From: CAYUNT01 sp964446285
Lineage (GTDB): Bacteria; Sumerlaeota; Sumerlaeia; SLMS01; CAYUNT01
NCBI GenBank assembly: GCA_964446285.1
Contig: CAYUNT010000126.1
Coordinates: 1-13,927, forward strand
Direction: 5' to 3'
Length of the DNA stretch: 13,927 nucleotides
Positions 1 to 6,420 of this stretch are shown in pieces. Numbering within the stretch: the stretch's first letter is position 1; the number at the start of each line of letters is the position of its first letter. The position numbers were made by a program, and so were the translations under genes. The notes below the pieces were generated by a model that saw only the letters and a list, made by a program, of their open reading frames with translations, was not told the DNA's origin and did not search any database.

Positions 1-20
1 AGTGAAGGACACAAATAAAA

Positions 21-46
21 ACCCCCGGAGTTTTGGCTCCGGGGGA
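21..46 (-). terminator. Intrinsic terminator downstream of tRNA-Gly
   Basis: A perfect 9-bp GC-rich stem (CCCCCGGAG at 22-30 and CTCCGGGGG at 37-45) encloses a 6-nt loop. Read on the minus strand it is followed by a T-rich tract, the complement of the A-run at 14-21, as expected for a Rho-independent terminator of the tRNA transcript. The AATTTT on the other side (46-51) suggests it could also work on plus-strand transcripts. Confidence 0.85.
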
Positions 47-79
47 ATTTTCACAAACCGTTGATCTTTTTGAGTTTCG

Positions 80-156
80 TGGAGCGGGAAACGGGATTCG
101 AACCCGCGACCCCCACCTTGGCAAGGTGATGCTCTAGCCAACTGAGCTATTCCCGC
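80..156 (-). tRNA. tRNA-Gly (anticodon GCC), CCA encoded
   Basis: The minus strand folds as a complete cloverleaf. The acceptor stem is GCGGGAA/TTCCCGC (150-156 with 84-90), the D stem GCTC/GAGC, and the anticodon stem TCACC/GGTGG with loop TTGCCAA, giving anticodon GCC at 120-122 (glycine GGC/GGT codons). The T arm GCGGG-TTCGAAT-CCCGT has one G-T pair. The discriminator base at 83 is U, as expected for bacterial tRNA-Gly, and the CCA end is encoded at 80-82. The gene lies 53 bp downstream of the CNNM/CBS gene on the same strand and is followed by a strong terminator, so the two may share a transcript. Confidence 0.97.
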
Positions 157-167
157 TCACTGCGGCG

Positions 168-186
168 CGGTGAATCTCATTCACCG
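168..186 (-). other. Small hairpin between membrane-protein gene and tRNA
   Basis: CGGTGAA (168-174) and TTCACCG (180-186) form a perfect 7-bp stem with a 5-nt loop in the short gap between the CNNM gene stop and the tRNA. There is no T-run after it on the minus strand, so it is not a standard terminator. It could be an RNA-processing or partial termination element that separates the mRNA from the tRNA. Function not shown. Confidence 0.4.
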
Positions 187-209
187 GCACTTGGCGCTTT
201 TAGGGCGAT

Positions 210-1295
210 TTACTCAGGGCGGTCAAGTCGAATTCGCGCCTGGGCCAGGCGCCGTCGCGCTTTTCTGCGCGCCACCTCCTGCAAATCCGCGTGCTCGTCG
301 AAATGGTCCACGATTTCTTCACCCAGTATGAATTCTATTATGTCTTCGAGAGCGATCACGCCTTCCATGCCGCCATACTCGTTGGTTACAATGGCCAAGT
401 GGCGGCGTTCGCCGAGAAATCGTTTGAGCAATTCGTCGCAGCCAATGGTTTCAGGAACGATAAGCGCCGGGCGGCTAAAATCCCGCAAAGTCAGACGCGC
501 GGCGTCCTCGGGCGAAATCCCCGCCAGGCGGTCAAAGACCTCGCGGCGATAGACGATTCCGGCAACTTCGTCGGGGTTGTTGTTGCGGACAATGGGAACG
601 CGGCTGTGACGCCATTGCCCGGCGCGCGCGGCCACTTCGGCGAGGGTCAGGTCCGCGGGCAGGTAATCCACAACGGTGCGGGGCGTCATGAGTTCGGCGG
701 CTTTCACGTCGTTGAGGCGCAGGGCATTGGCGGCCCAGCGGGCCTCTTCGCGCATAAGCGTTCCGGCGCGCGCGCCCATCTCCGCCAAGGCAAGAATTTC
801 CTGTTCGCTCGGACCATCGGCGGCGCCGACGCCCTTTCCGCCTCGTGTTCGTATCCAACTTGTGAGCATTCGGCAGGCTTTCACAAAAGGATACAGCGCG
901 CGGATCATCCAGGCGATTGGAGTGGAAAACGCCGGGGCCAGGCGGTCTGCGTAGGTCACGCCAAGTGTTTTCGGAATGATTTCGCTAAAAAACAGGATGA
1001 TGAGTGTGAATATGGCAGAATACGCGCCCACCCACGCGCTGCCATACTGCTTGCCCACAAGCGCCCCCGCCAGCGCCGCGCCCACGGTGTTGGCGACGGT
1101 GTTGAGCGTAAGAATCGCTGAAATTGGCTCATCGATACTGCGGCGCAGACGCGCCAGGCGTTCGCCAGCCGGATGCCCCGCCCGGCGCATTTCCTCGATT
1201 TTGCTTGGCGGAATGGAATAGAGGCACGCTTCCATCAGACTGCAACAAAAGCTGACGATGGCGGAAACGACCGTGACGATGAGAATAGCTGTCAA
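210..1295 (-). CDS. CNNM/CorC-like membrane protein: DUF21 + CBS pair
   Basis: This is an integral membrane protein of the CNNM/CorC (HlyC-related) family, whose members are linked to Mg2+/Co2+ or Na+ transport. The N-terminal DUF21 domain has hydrophobic segments near residues 4-22, 60-82, 92-110 and 122-145 and the family signature SEIIPKTLG (about 106-114, counted from the TTG at 1301). A CBS pair follows: the first domain starts at MTPRTVV (about 205), the second carries TNEYGGMEGVIALEDIIEFILGE (about 306-329 in two motifs), which is highly typical. The protein stops after the CBS pair and a basic tail, so the C-terminal CorC_HlyC domain of longer homologues is absent. No ATG exists near the start. 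Of two in-frame TTG codons, the one at 1295 is 8 nt from GGGAG (1304-1308); the one at 1301 is only 2 nt away, so I chose 1295. The transported ion cannot be read from sequence. Confidence 0.92.
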   Translation of the reverse strand: MTAILIVTVVSAIVSFCCSLMEACLYSIPPSKIEEMRRAGHPAGERLARLRRSIDEPISAILTLNTVANTVGAALAGALVGKQYGSAWVGAYSAIFTLIILFFSEIIPKTLGVTYADRLAPAFSTPIAWMIRALYPFVKACRMLTSWIRTRGGKGVGAADGPSEQEILALAEMGARAGTLMREEARWAANALRLNDVKAAELMTPRTVVDYLPADLTLAEVAARAGQWRHSRVPIVRNNNPDEVAGIVYRREVFDRLAGISPEDAARLTLRDFSRPALIVPETIGCDELLKRFLGERRHLAIVTNEYGGMEGVIALEDIIEFILGEEIVDHFDEHADLQEVARRKARRRLAQARIRLDRPE

Positions 1296-1303
1296 AAGCA
1301 AAA

Positions 1304-1316
1304 CTCCCGCCGGGAG
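1304..1316 (-). promoter_or_regulatory. Hairpin that would mask the CNNM ribosome-binding site
   Basis: CTCCC (1304-1308) and GGGAG (1312-1316) form a 5-bp stem with a 3-nt loop. On the minus-strand mRNA the GGGAG that serves as Shine-Dalgarno for the TTG start at 1295 is the 3' arm of this stem, so folding would hide it. A second 6-bp stem sits just upstream (1332-1348). Together with the TTG start, this suggests low or conditional translation. This is inference from pairing only. Confidence 0.35.
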
Positions 1317-1370
1317 ATGCAGGCGGAAAACGCCAGCGTCAGGCTGGCAAGGCGGTATTTTTCATGCATG

Positions 1371-1409
1371 GGCGCCAAGACGCAAAGGAGTTCTTTGCGG
1401 CTTTGCGCC
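1371..1409. repeat. 39-bp imperfect palindrome (REP/MITE-like)
   Basis: The left arm GGCGCCAAGACGCAAAG (1371-1387) and right arm CTTTGCGGCTTTGCGCC (1393-1409) pair at 15 of 17 positions around a 5-nt spacer. Each arm repeats a GCGCMAAG/GCAAAG theme, so the element looks internally duplicated. It lies in a non-coding gap and has the look of a dispersed palindromic element. Only one copy is visible in the window, so its dispersed nature is inferred. Confidence 0.6.
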
Positions 1410-1520
1410 AATGCCTGATTCGCCGCGCCATTTCCGATGTGTCAAGCCTATCCTATTTTCCAGCTTTTCTCTCTGACATCCTGGCCTTCATTTCCGGAGC
1501 GCTTCCCCGTTAAATGAAAT

Positions 1521-1564
1521 CCCGGCGCGGCAATTGGTCGTTTGCGGACGACGGCCGCGCCGGG
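1521..1564 (-). terminator. GC-rich hairpin, probable terminator of the LTD gene
   Basis: CCCGGCGCGGC (1521-1531) and GCCGCGCCGGG (1554-1564) pair perfectly over 11 bp. The 22-nt loop has a nested 4-bp stem (GTCG 1537-1540 with CGAC 1549-1552). It lies 35 bp beyond the stop of the minus-strand LTD gene. On that strand it is followed by ATTTCATTTAA, T-rich but not a clean T-run, so termination is likely but not certain. Confidence 0.55.
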
Positions 1565-1598
1565 CGAAGTTGTTCATCAAGCGGATTCTACATTGCTG

Positions 1599-3533
1599 CT
1601 AATATACGCACCAGCCGTCCACCGCGGAAACCGTGACGAGCGGGCTGGTTCCGGGCGTCATCGCTTCCGATTCGGTGAACATCAGGAATGAATTGATGTT
1701 GGTGTCGGCGCTCGCGCGGACAAGCGACTTTCCAGAGGCGGGCTGTGCCGAGCCGGCTTTCTTGTCGGGGACATCGACCAGCCCGTTGCCGTTGATGGGA
1801 TTGGATGGCCCCGTGTCGCCCTGCGGATAATTTAGGCCGTCGATCGTCGCATAAGCGGGGAACGGTCCGAGGTCGGCGACAAAGCGCGTTCCGGGGGCAT
1901 AGAGCGCCACGCCGTCGCCGCTCGATAGCGCAATGGCGTCGCTGGTTCCGCCCGCCGCGGTTGGATAATTCAGCATCGCAATCAGCGGATTTCCATTGGC
2001 GGCCGTCCAGGTGGAGGCATTGCGCGCCGGTTCATAGAAAACGCGCACGGAAGCCGGAAGCGAATCAAGCCAAGACGGCTCAGTGGCACTGTTGTTCACG
2101 GCGACAAGGATCACTTCGTTCGGAAGGATTTGCGTTCCCGCCGGGAATAGGACGGCGCCTTCGCTGTTGTTGGTGTCCTCGTCGGAAAGGATCACGCCCG
2201 AGAGGTCGATGGCCGCGCCTGCCACATTGACGATTTCCACATATTCATCGGCGGTGGGTTGCGTGACGATTTCCGATATGAACAAGCCCGCGTAAGGAGT
2301 CATATCCGGAGCCGCAACGCCATACACAACGATCTCGGGCTTGTCGCCGCTGGTGTCGTTGCTGGTGATCGTGAGCGTCGCCGAAGTAAGCGCCGTGGAG
2401 CCGTCCGGATTATACTCGAGCAAGATAACGGTGCTTCCGCCCGCCGCGATGGTTGTGGGAATCCCTGTTATCACACTGAACTTTGCCGCCCCAGGGCCGG
2501 AGAATGCCATGTCCGTTACATTGAGCGCGAGGCTTGCCCCTGTGTTCTGGATGGTAAAGTCCGATTGACTGTGCTGGCTCGAGGAAGTTGAGGCAAAGTA
2601 AAGCGGAGTGGTTGACACATAGATGTTGGGATTGTCCAGCAAGCCCACATTGATGCTCAGCGGAGCGGTTTTGCCGCCGGTTGGACTTACTGTGCTGGTG
2701 CTGCCGGGCGCCCATTCGCCCGTCGCGGACGTGAAGGCTTCCGTGATCGTGCCGTCGGCCAGCGAGCGGCCCTCGATGCGCTGAATGCCCGTGCTAAGCA
2801 GATTAGGAATAATGACGCCAAAAGCATTATCCACAAGGTCCACCTGGGTATCATAGAAATCCACGTAATTGGCGTCTGGAAGGTCCATGCCGTCCGTTTC
2901 CACCAGCGTCCCGGCAATCGGGCGCCCCATTCCCGCCGTGTTATCATAAAGGAAAACCATGCTCTTGGCAGCCAACGAGGTGTTTCCAATCAGGCCGGTT
3001 CCTTCCGTGGCGGAGGCTGTTGTTCCCCAATTGATCACTTTGGCGAATTGCGTTGTGGTAAGGCGGGTGGCCACGGTGGTCCCGCCCGCGCCGTTATTTA
3101 AACTGATGCGCATGAAAACCTGGTTGCCCGGCGCAAAGCCTGTATTGCCTGTGGGTTCGGTGATGAACCATCCGGTGTAGTTGCCCGAGGAGTCGGCGGT
3201 GAAAGAGCCGTGGCCGGAGGAGGAAGACATGCTGGGGCTGCCTGTCCGTGTAAAAGCGGCGCTTTCATTCGGGAAAATGGGATTGCCGAATCCATCGTTA
3301 TCGGCGGCGGTTGTTGAAATGACACATTTGTTGTAGTAGTAGTATGTTGCGCTCGGGGTCAGGCCCGAAATCGTGGCCCGGAAGGCAAACGGAATGCGGT
3401 CGTTGTTGGTGCCATTCAAGCCTTGGATATACTGTGGGAAAATAACCTCAGTGACGGTTTGCGCGCCAGCGCCCAACGTCAAGGCAGACAGCAGAACAAC
3501 CACCCATACGACACGACGCTTTAGGAAAATCAT
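1599..3533 (-). CDS. Secreted protein: choice-of-anchor D + lamin-tail domain
   Basis: A 644-residue secreted protein. The ATG at 3533 was chosen over the longer reading because AGGGAG lies about 9 nt upstream and it starts a clean signal peptide: MIFLKRR, a hydrophobic core to about residue 20, and an AGAQ cleavage region near 24. Residues about 26-290 are a beta-rich region I do not recognise. Residues about 303-405 match a choice-of-anchor D/HYDIN-like Ig fold (IYVSTTPLYF at the start, FTIQNTGASLALNVTDM, LTITSNDTSGDKPEIVVYG at the end). A lamin-tail (LTD) domain begins at about 416 (LFISEIV, DEYVEIVNVAGAAIDLSGVILSD) and runs to the TPGTSP near 630. Such modules are usually adhesive or architectural; no catalytic motif is seen. 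The final residues VDGWCVY resemble the end of the CotH protein (6421-9153). The gene follows the HlyD-like gene by 238 bp on the same strand with no clear terminator between, so it may be in the same operon. Confidence 0.85.
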   Translation of the reverse strand: MIFLKRRVVWVVVLLSALTLGAGAQTVTEVIFPQYIQGLNGTNNDRIPFAFRATISGLTPSATYYYYNKCVISTTAADNDGFGNPIFPNESAAFTRTGSPSMSSSSGHGSFTADSSGNYTGWFITEPTGNTGFAPGNQVFMRISLNNGAGGTTVATRLTTTQFAKVINWGTTASATEGTGLIGNTSLAAKSMVFLYDNTAGMGRPIAGTLVETDGMDLPDANYVDFYDTQVDLVDNAFGVIIPNLLSTGIQRIEGRSLADGTITEAFTSATGEWAPGSTSTVSPTGGKTAPLSINVGLLDNPNIYVSTTPLYFASTSSSQHSQSDFTIQNTGASLALNVTDMAFSGPGAAKFSVITGIPTTIAAGGSTVILLEYNPDGSTALTSATLTITSNDTSGDKPEIVVYGVAAPDMTPYAGLFISEIVTQPTADEYVEIVNVAGAAIDLSGVILSDEDTNNSEGAVLFPAGTQILPNEVILVAVNNSATEPSWLDSLPASVRVFYEPARNASTWTAANGNPLIAMLNYPTAAGGTSDAIALSSGDGVALYAPGTRFVADLGPFPAYATIDGLNYPQGDTGPSNPINGNGLVDVPDKKAGSAQPASGKSLVRASADTNINSFLMFTESEAMTPGTSPLVTVSAVDGWCVY

Positions 3534-3771
3534 CGAAATATACTCCCTGAAGAAAAATGTGCGAGACCTACGCAGAACCAATTGGCGTCATAACACCGCC
3601 CGACTCACTCAATGCATGCCGTTCAGAGCGGCGAATCTTGCGCACTTGGTTTTACCTCGCTTTCAAGGCAAAAACCCAACGCTGCGGCGATTGTGAATAC
3701 CTCCCTCTTGCCAGGCAAGGCCATGTTGACTTTTTCGCCATCCGCCCACAGCTGCCGCAGCGGCTCGTCAG
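3534..3771. other. 238-bp gap between HlyD-like and LTD genes
   Basis: No convincing gene is present. It contains a near-perfect short palindrome, CTTGCC-A-GGCAAG (3707-3719), which could be an operator or weak hairpin, and a GCCG/CGGC stem near 3618-3632. No T-run follows either on the minus strand. No strong promoter is evident, so it is open whether the LTD gene has its own promoter or is read through from the cassette. Confidence 0.5.
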
Positions 3772-4917
3772 CTATTGCGTGAGCCGGATCAGTATGACTT
3801 CGCCTGGGGTCAGCGACAGCGGGGCGGATGCGGATACCACAAAAGACCGGCCATATTCCGGACGGCGCGGATCGCGCCATAGACGCTCGGGAACCGGTTC
3901 GATGCCCGCGCCCATCCGCGTAATAACGGCCGAAGCCACTGTCAAAGGCTGGCTGGAACGCGAGATTTCCACGGTCATGTTTTCCCGTATCGGGAGCGGC
4001 CCGGATTCCTTGGCATATCCAATGACCTGAGTGGCAAGGCGTTCGCTCAGGACGGCAATCGGTTCTCCCGGCCTTACGGCTTGCCCGGCCTGGCAAAGCA
4101 CCTGCGTGATGCGGCCGGCGACCGGCGCCCTCAGCACAACCTCTTCGCGCCGGATTCGCAGCTCGTCCATTTCCATTTCCTGTTTTTGAATTGCCGCATG
4201 GAAAGGCGCAAGCAGCCGGTCTTCCGCAACGGACTCAGGCAATTGTTTTGCAAATTCCGCGCGGCGCGCCGCGGCGTCCTTGCAGTCTTTGTCGATGCGC
4301 GCCGCCAGAAGAGTGTTTTCGGCAATTTGCTTGCCTATCCGCTCGTGGCGCAGGCGGATTTCGTCATAATCCTCTTGAGAGCCGACTTGAAGATCAAGCA
4401 GTTTGCGCGTCCGTTCCAGATCGAGGGCAAGACGCTGCTCCTCGATGCGGTCGGTTTCGATGGCTACCTTGAGATTGAGGGCATCCACGCGGTATTTTTC
4501 TTCCTTGGCTTCGAAATCGGCCAGTTTGGATTGCCAGTCAGTCAGGCGGGTGCGGCCATCCGTTGCAAGGTTGAGCCGGGCGGCCTCGAGTTGCGCCTGC
4601 AAGTGCGCAATCGATGCCCGGGCCGTCCGCATTTGCGCTTCCAATAGCGAATCGTCCAGTTTGGCGATGATTTCCCCCGCGTTGACGTCATCAAACAAAT
4701 CCACAACGAGCGATTCGATTTTGCCGCCGCTTTCCGAAGAAATCCGATATTCCAGCCCCCGCGCCAAGCCGATGAATTGATACTTGCGCGCTTTGTGCTG
4801 AAAAATAAATACAGCGCCGCCTATCGCCAGCAGCCATATAAGGACAATGGCATAACTCCGGCGAAAATCGTCCATCTTCTGAATAAATGAGGATCGTTCC
4901 GCTTTTCCACCCGGCAT
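3772..4917 (-). CDS. HlyD-like membrane fusion (adaptor) protein
   Basis: A 381-residue membrane-anchored adaptor of the HlyD/RND-MFP type. Such proteins bridge an inner-membrane transporter to an outer-membrane channel. One N-terminal membrane anchor lies at about residues 22-39 (AIVLIWLLAIGGAVFIF). The lipoyl-like domain is split as usual: first half about 58-92 (SGGKIESLVVDLFDDVNAGE), second half about 259-298 (LRAPVAGRITQVLCQAGQAV, PGEPIAVL). A long alpha-helical hairpin of about 90-250 lies between, rich in Glu, Arg, Leu and Ala. A short beta domain follows to the end. The start at 4917 has a strong GGAGGTG about 7 nt upstream, inside the end of the DUF4956 gene, whose TAA is only 3 bp away, so translation is probably coupled. 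Neither an ABC/MFS partner nor a TolC-like channel is encoded in the window, which is unusual. The substrate is unknown. Confidence 0.85.
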   Translation of the reverse strand: MPGGKAERSSFIQKMDDFRRSYAIVLIWLLAIGGAVFIFQHKARKYQFIGLARGLEYRISSESGGKIESLVVDLFDDVNAGEIIAKLDDSLLEAQMRTARASIAHLQAQLEAARLNLATDGRTRLTDWQSKLADFEAKEEKYRVDALNLKVAIETDRIEEQRLALDLERTRKLLDLQVGSQEDYDEIRLRHERIGKQIAENTLLAARIDKDCKDAAARRAEFAKQLPESVAEDRLLAPFHAAIQKQEMEMDELRIRREEVVLRAPVAGRITQVLCQAGQAVRPGEPIAVLSERLATQVIGYAKESGPLPIRENMTVEISRSSQPLTVASAVITRMGAGIEPVPERLWRDPRRPEYGRSFVVSASAPLSLTPGEVILIRLTQ

Positions 4918-4920
4918 TCG

Positions 4921-5616
4921 TTACACCTCCGCGGACTCTTCTTGAAGAACCAGAGATACATCCTGGACACCTTCAAGACCTTCCAGGGTGGAGACAAGAT
5001 CATGGCCCCTTCCTGCATCGCGCAGGCGGACCTGGAAAGTGCAATGAGTCATCCGGTTGTGCATATTCTGTTGAACCGAGAGTTGGCGGGTGGCGCGGCA
5101 GTAGCGCTTGAGCACGCCCGCAAAATCCGCCGGCGTCTGGCTGTCCAGCGGCAGGCTGAAACGCAAATAAGCGTCGAAATGCCCGCGCGACCCAAAATCC
5201 GTCCAATTCATATAAAAGAGCACAACCAGCATGGCGAGCGTGCCGACAACGGCGGTCGCATAACGCTCCGATCCCACCGCCATGCCTTGCACAAGCGCAA
5301 GAAACACAAATACTGTGTCGCGGGTGTCCTTTAGGACATTGCGAAACCGGATGATGGCCAGCGCCCCAATCAGCCCGAATGCGGTGATGATGTTGTTGCC
5401 AATAACCGCCATCACCAGGGCGGCCACCATCGAGATCAGAATGAGCGATTGCGTAAAGGACCGCGAATAAGACAGCCCGCTATGGGTCCAGCAATAAGCC
5501 CAGGCAATCAGCTGACCCAGAATAAAGGCCAGCAGAAGCGAGAGCAGAAGCGTTTCAACTGTTGGGGCCATCCCCCTGGCGTCTGAGGTTTCCAGGAGTT
5601 GCCAAAAAGAGTCCAT
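4921..5616 (-). CDS. DUF4956 family membrane protein
   Basis: A 231-residue membrane protein of the DUF4956 family, with hydrophobic segments near residues 20-41, 57-73, 77-90, 101-115 and 120-137. The family hallmark is present: GLIGALAIIRFRNVLKDTRD followed by TVFVFLALVQGMAVG (about 81-115), reminiscent of MgtC/SapB-type proteins. The soluble C-terminal part, about 140-231, looks like a small alpha/beta (ACT/ferredoxin-like) domain. The biochemical role of the family is unknown. It is repeatedly found next to VTC-domain and CotH genes, as here. The ATG at 5616 is preferred because AAGG lies 8 nt upstream; another ATG at 5637 has no better site. It overlaps the VTC gene by 62 bp, implying coupled translation, and is 3 bp from the HlyD-like gene. 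Confidence 0.88.
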   Translation of the reverse strand: MDSFWQLLETSDARGMAPTVETLLLSLLLAFILGQLIAWAYCWTHSGLSYSRSFTQSLILISMVAALVMAVIGNNIITAFGLIGALAIIRFRNVLKDTRDTVFVFLALVQGMAVGSERYATAVVGTLAMLVVLFYMNWTDFGSRGHFDAYLRFSLPLDSQTPADFAGVLKRYCRATRQLSVQQNMHNRMTHCTFQVRLRDAGRGHDLVSTLEGLEGVQDVSLVLQEESAEV

Positions 5617-6364
5617 CGCTCGCACCTTCAAGGGCATATTGAATACGGCACAATGGCGACTTCATGCCATGCACCGAGAGATTGTATTTGGAAAACGGGA
5701 TTTTCTGCAATTCAAAGTGGCGGATCATTTCGCCAACCCACTGAGGATACATGTCCGTGAACTTGACCTCAAGCAGCACACCACTCATGGGAACCGCGTG
5801 CCAGACAGCCTCGTCGATCGAGAAATTAAAGTCCGAAGTGTGCGCGTATTCCAGATGATGATCGAACGTAAGACGCAGTTTGTCTCCGTTTTGCGATTCA
5901 TAGGCCTCGCGCAAGTATCGGACGCGCACAACAGGCTGGGCGGACAAGCCAATCATCAAGTTCAGATAAGTTTCGAGATGGTGAAGATCACCGTTCTGGG
6001 CGATCATGCGCGGGCTTTTTCTGCCCAGAAGAATATCCCGGGCGTCCAGGCGGCTCAATAAAACGCGCGACTTGCTGATCACACGATCTATGCGCCGTTT
6101 GATCTCGAAAAACACAGGGGTTTCCGGATCGTCGCTGTATGCGCGCACGCGCAGTTTGAAGCGGTTCTTCTCCCCCCCTTCTGTCATGCGGTAGAGGCGC
6201 AAGCCCGGGGAATCCAAATAGAGGCTGCCAATGGGATATGTGAATTCAGGCAGAGTAGCCGCATAGCTGTCCGGCGGAAGAAAATTCTGAATCCACCGGC
6301 GCAAGGCGGCGGCCTTCTGCCAGGGAATCATATACTTGCATTCAAATCGCGATGTCTGCCACAT
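5555..6364 (-). CDS. VTC-domain polyphosphate polymerase-like protein
   Basis: A 269-residue protein of the VTC family within the triphosphate tunnel (TTM) fold; the yeast relative Vtc4 makes polyphosphate from ATP. The basic and acidic tunnel residues expected of an active enzyme are visible: RFECKY (R6, E8, K10), KLRVR (K70, R72, R74), FFEIKRR (E87, K89, R90), SKSRV (K98, R100), VRVRY (R147, R149), LLEVKF (E199, K201) and PFSKYNLS (K226). There is no membrane segment or SPX domain, so it is likely cytosolic or associated with the DUF4956 partner. An in-frame TGA just upstream fixes the ATG at 6364 as the earliest ATG, but its ribosome site is weak. It follows the CotH gene by 56 bp and overlaps DUF4956 by 62 bp. 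Actual polymer synthesis is inferred from the family. Confidence 0.9.
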   Translation of the reverse strand: MWQTSRFECKYMIPWQKAAALRRWIQNFLPPDSYAATLPEFTYPIGSLYLDSPGLRLYRMTEGGEKNRFKLRVRAYSDDPETPVFFEIKRRIDRVISKSRVLLSRLDARDILLGRKSPRMIAQNGDLHHLETYLNLMIGLSAQPVVRVRYLREAYESQNGDKLRLTFDHHLEYAHTSDFNFSIDEAVWHAVPMSGVLLEVKFTDMYPQWVGEMIRHFELQKIPFSKYNLSVHGMKSPLCRIQYALEGASDGLFLATPGNLRRQGDGPNS

Positions 6365-6420
6365 AACTCTTGCTCAGCGTCCGCTCCACGCGGCTTTTGA
6401 ACGCAATCGGCTGGGAGAAC

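Larger units (their letters stand above)
1302..1598. other. Non-coding gap with several inverted repeats
   Basis: This 297-bp gap lies between the 5' end of the CNNM gene and the 3' end of the LTD gene. I see no gene in it. It holds a short hairpin over the Shine-Dalgarno of the CNNM gene (1304-1316), a 6-bp stem at 1332-1348 (GCCAGC/GCTGGC), a long imperfect palindrome (1371-1409) and an 11-bp-arm hairpin (1521-1564). The CNNM promoter should lie here, but I find no convincing -35/-10 pair. Confidence 0.6.

Noticed and set aside
291..1121. Long plus-strand open frame opposite the CNNM gene
   Set aside because: It lies fully antisense to a gene with clear DUF21/CBS motifs, and its translation shows no recognisable domain; it is a shadow of GC-rich coding DNA.
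3707..3719. CTTGCC-A-GGCAAG as a terminator after the HlyD-like gene
   Set aside because: The stem is short, its 1-nt centre cannot form a loop without opening pairs, and no T-run follows on the minus strand.
3623..3724. 33-codon minus-strand frame in the gap upstream of the LTD gene
   Set aside because: No good ribosome site and no recognisable sequence; the short length is compatible with chance.
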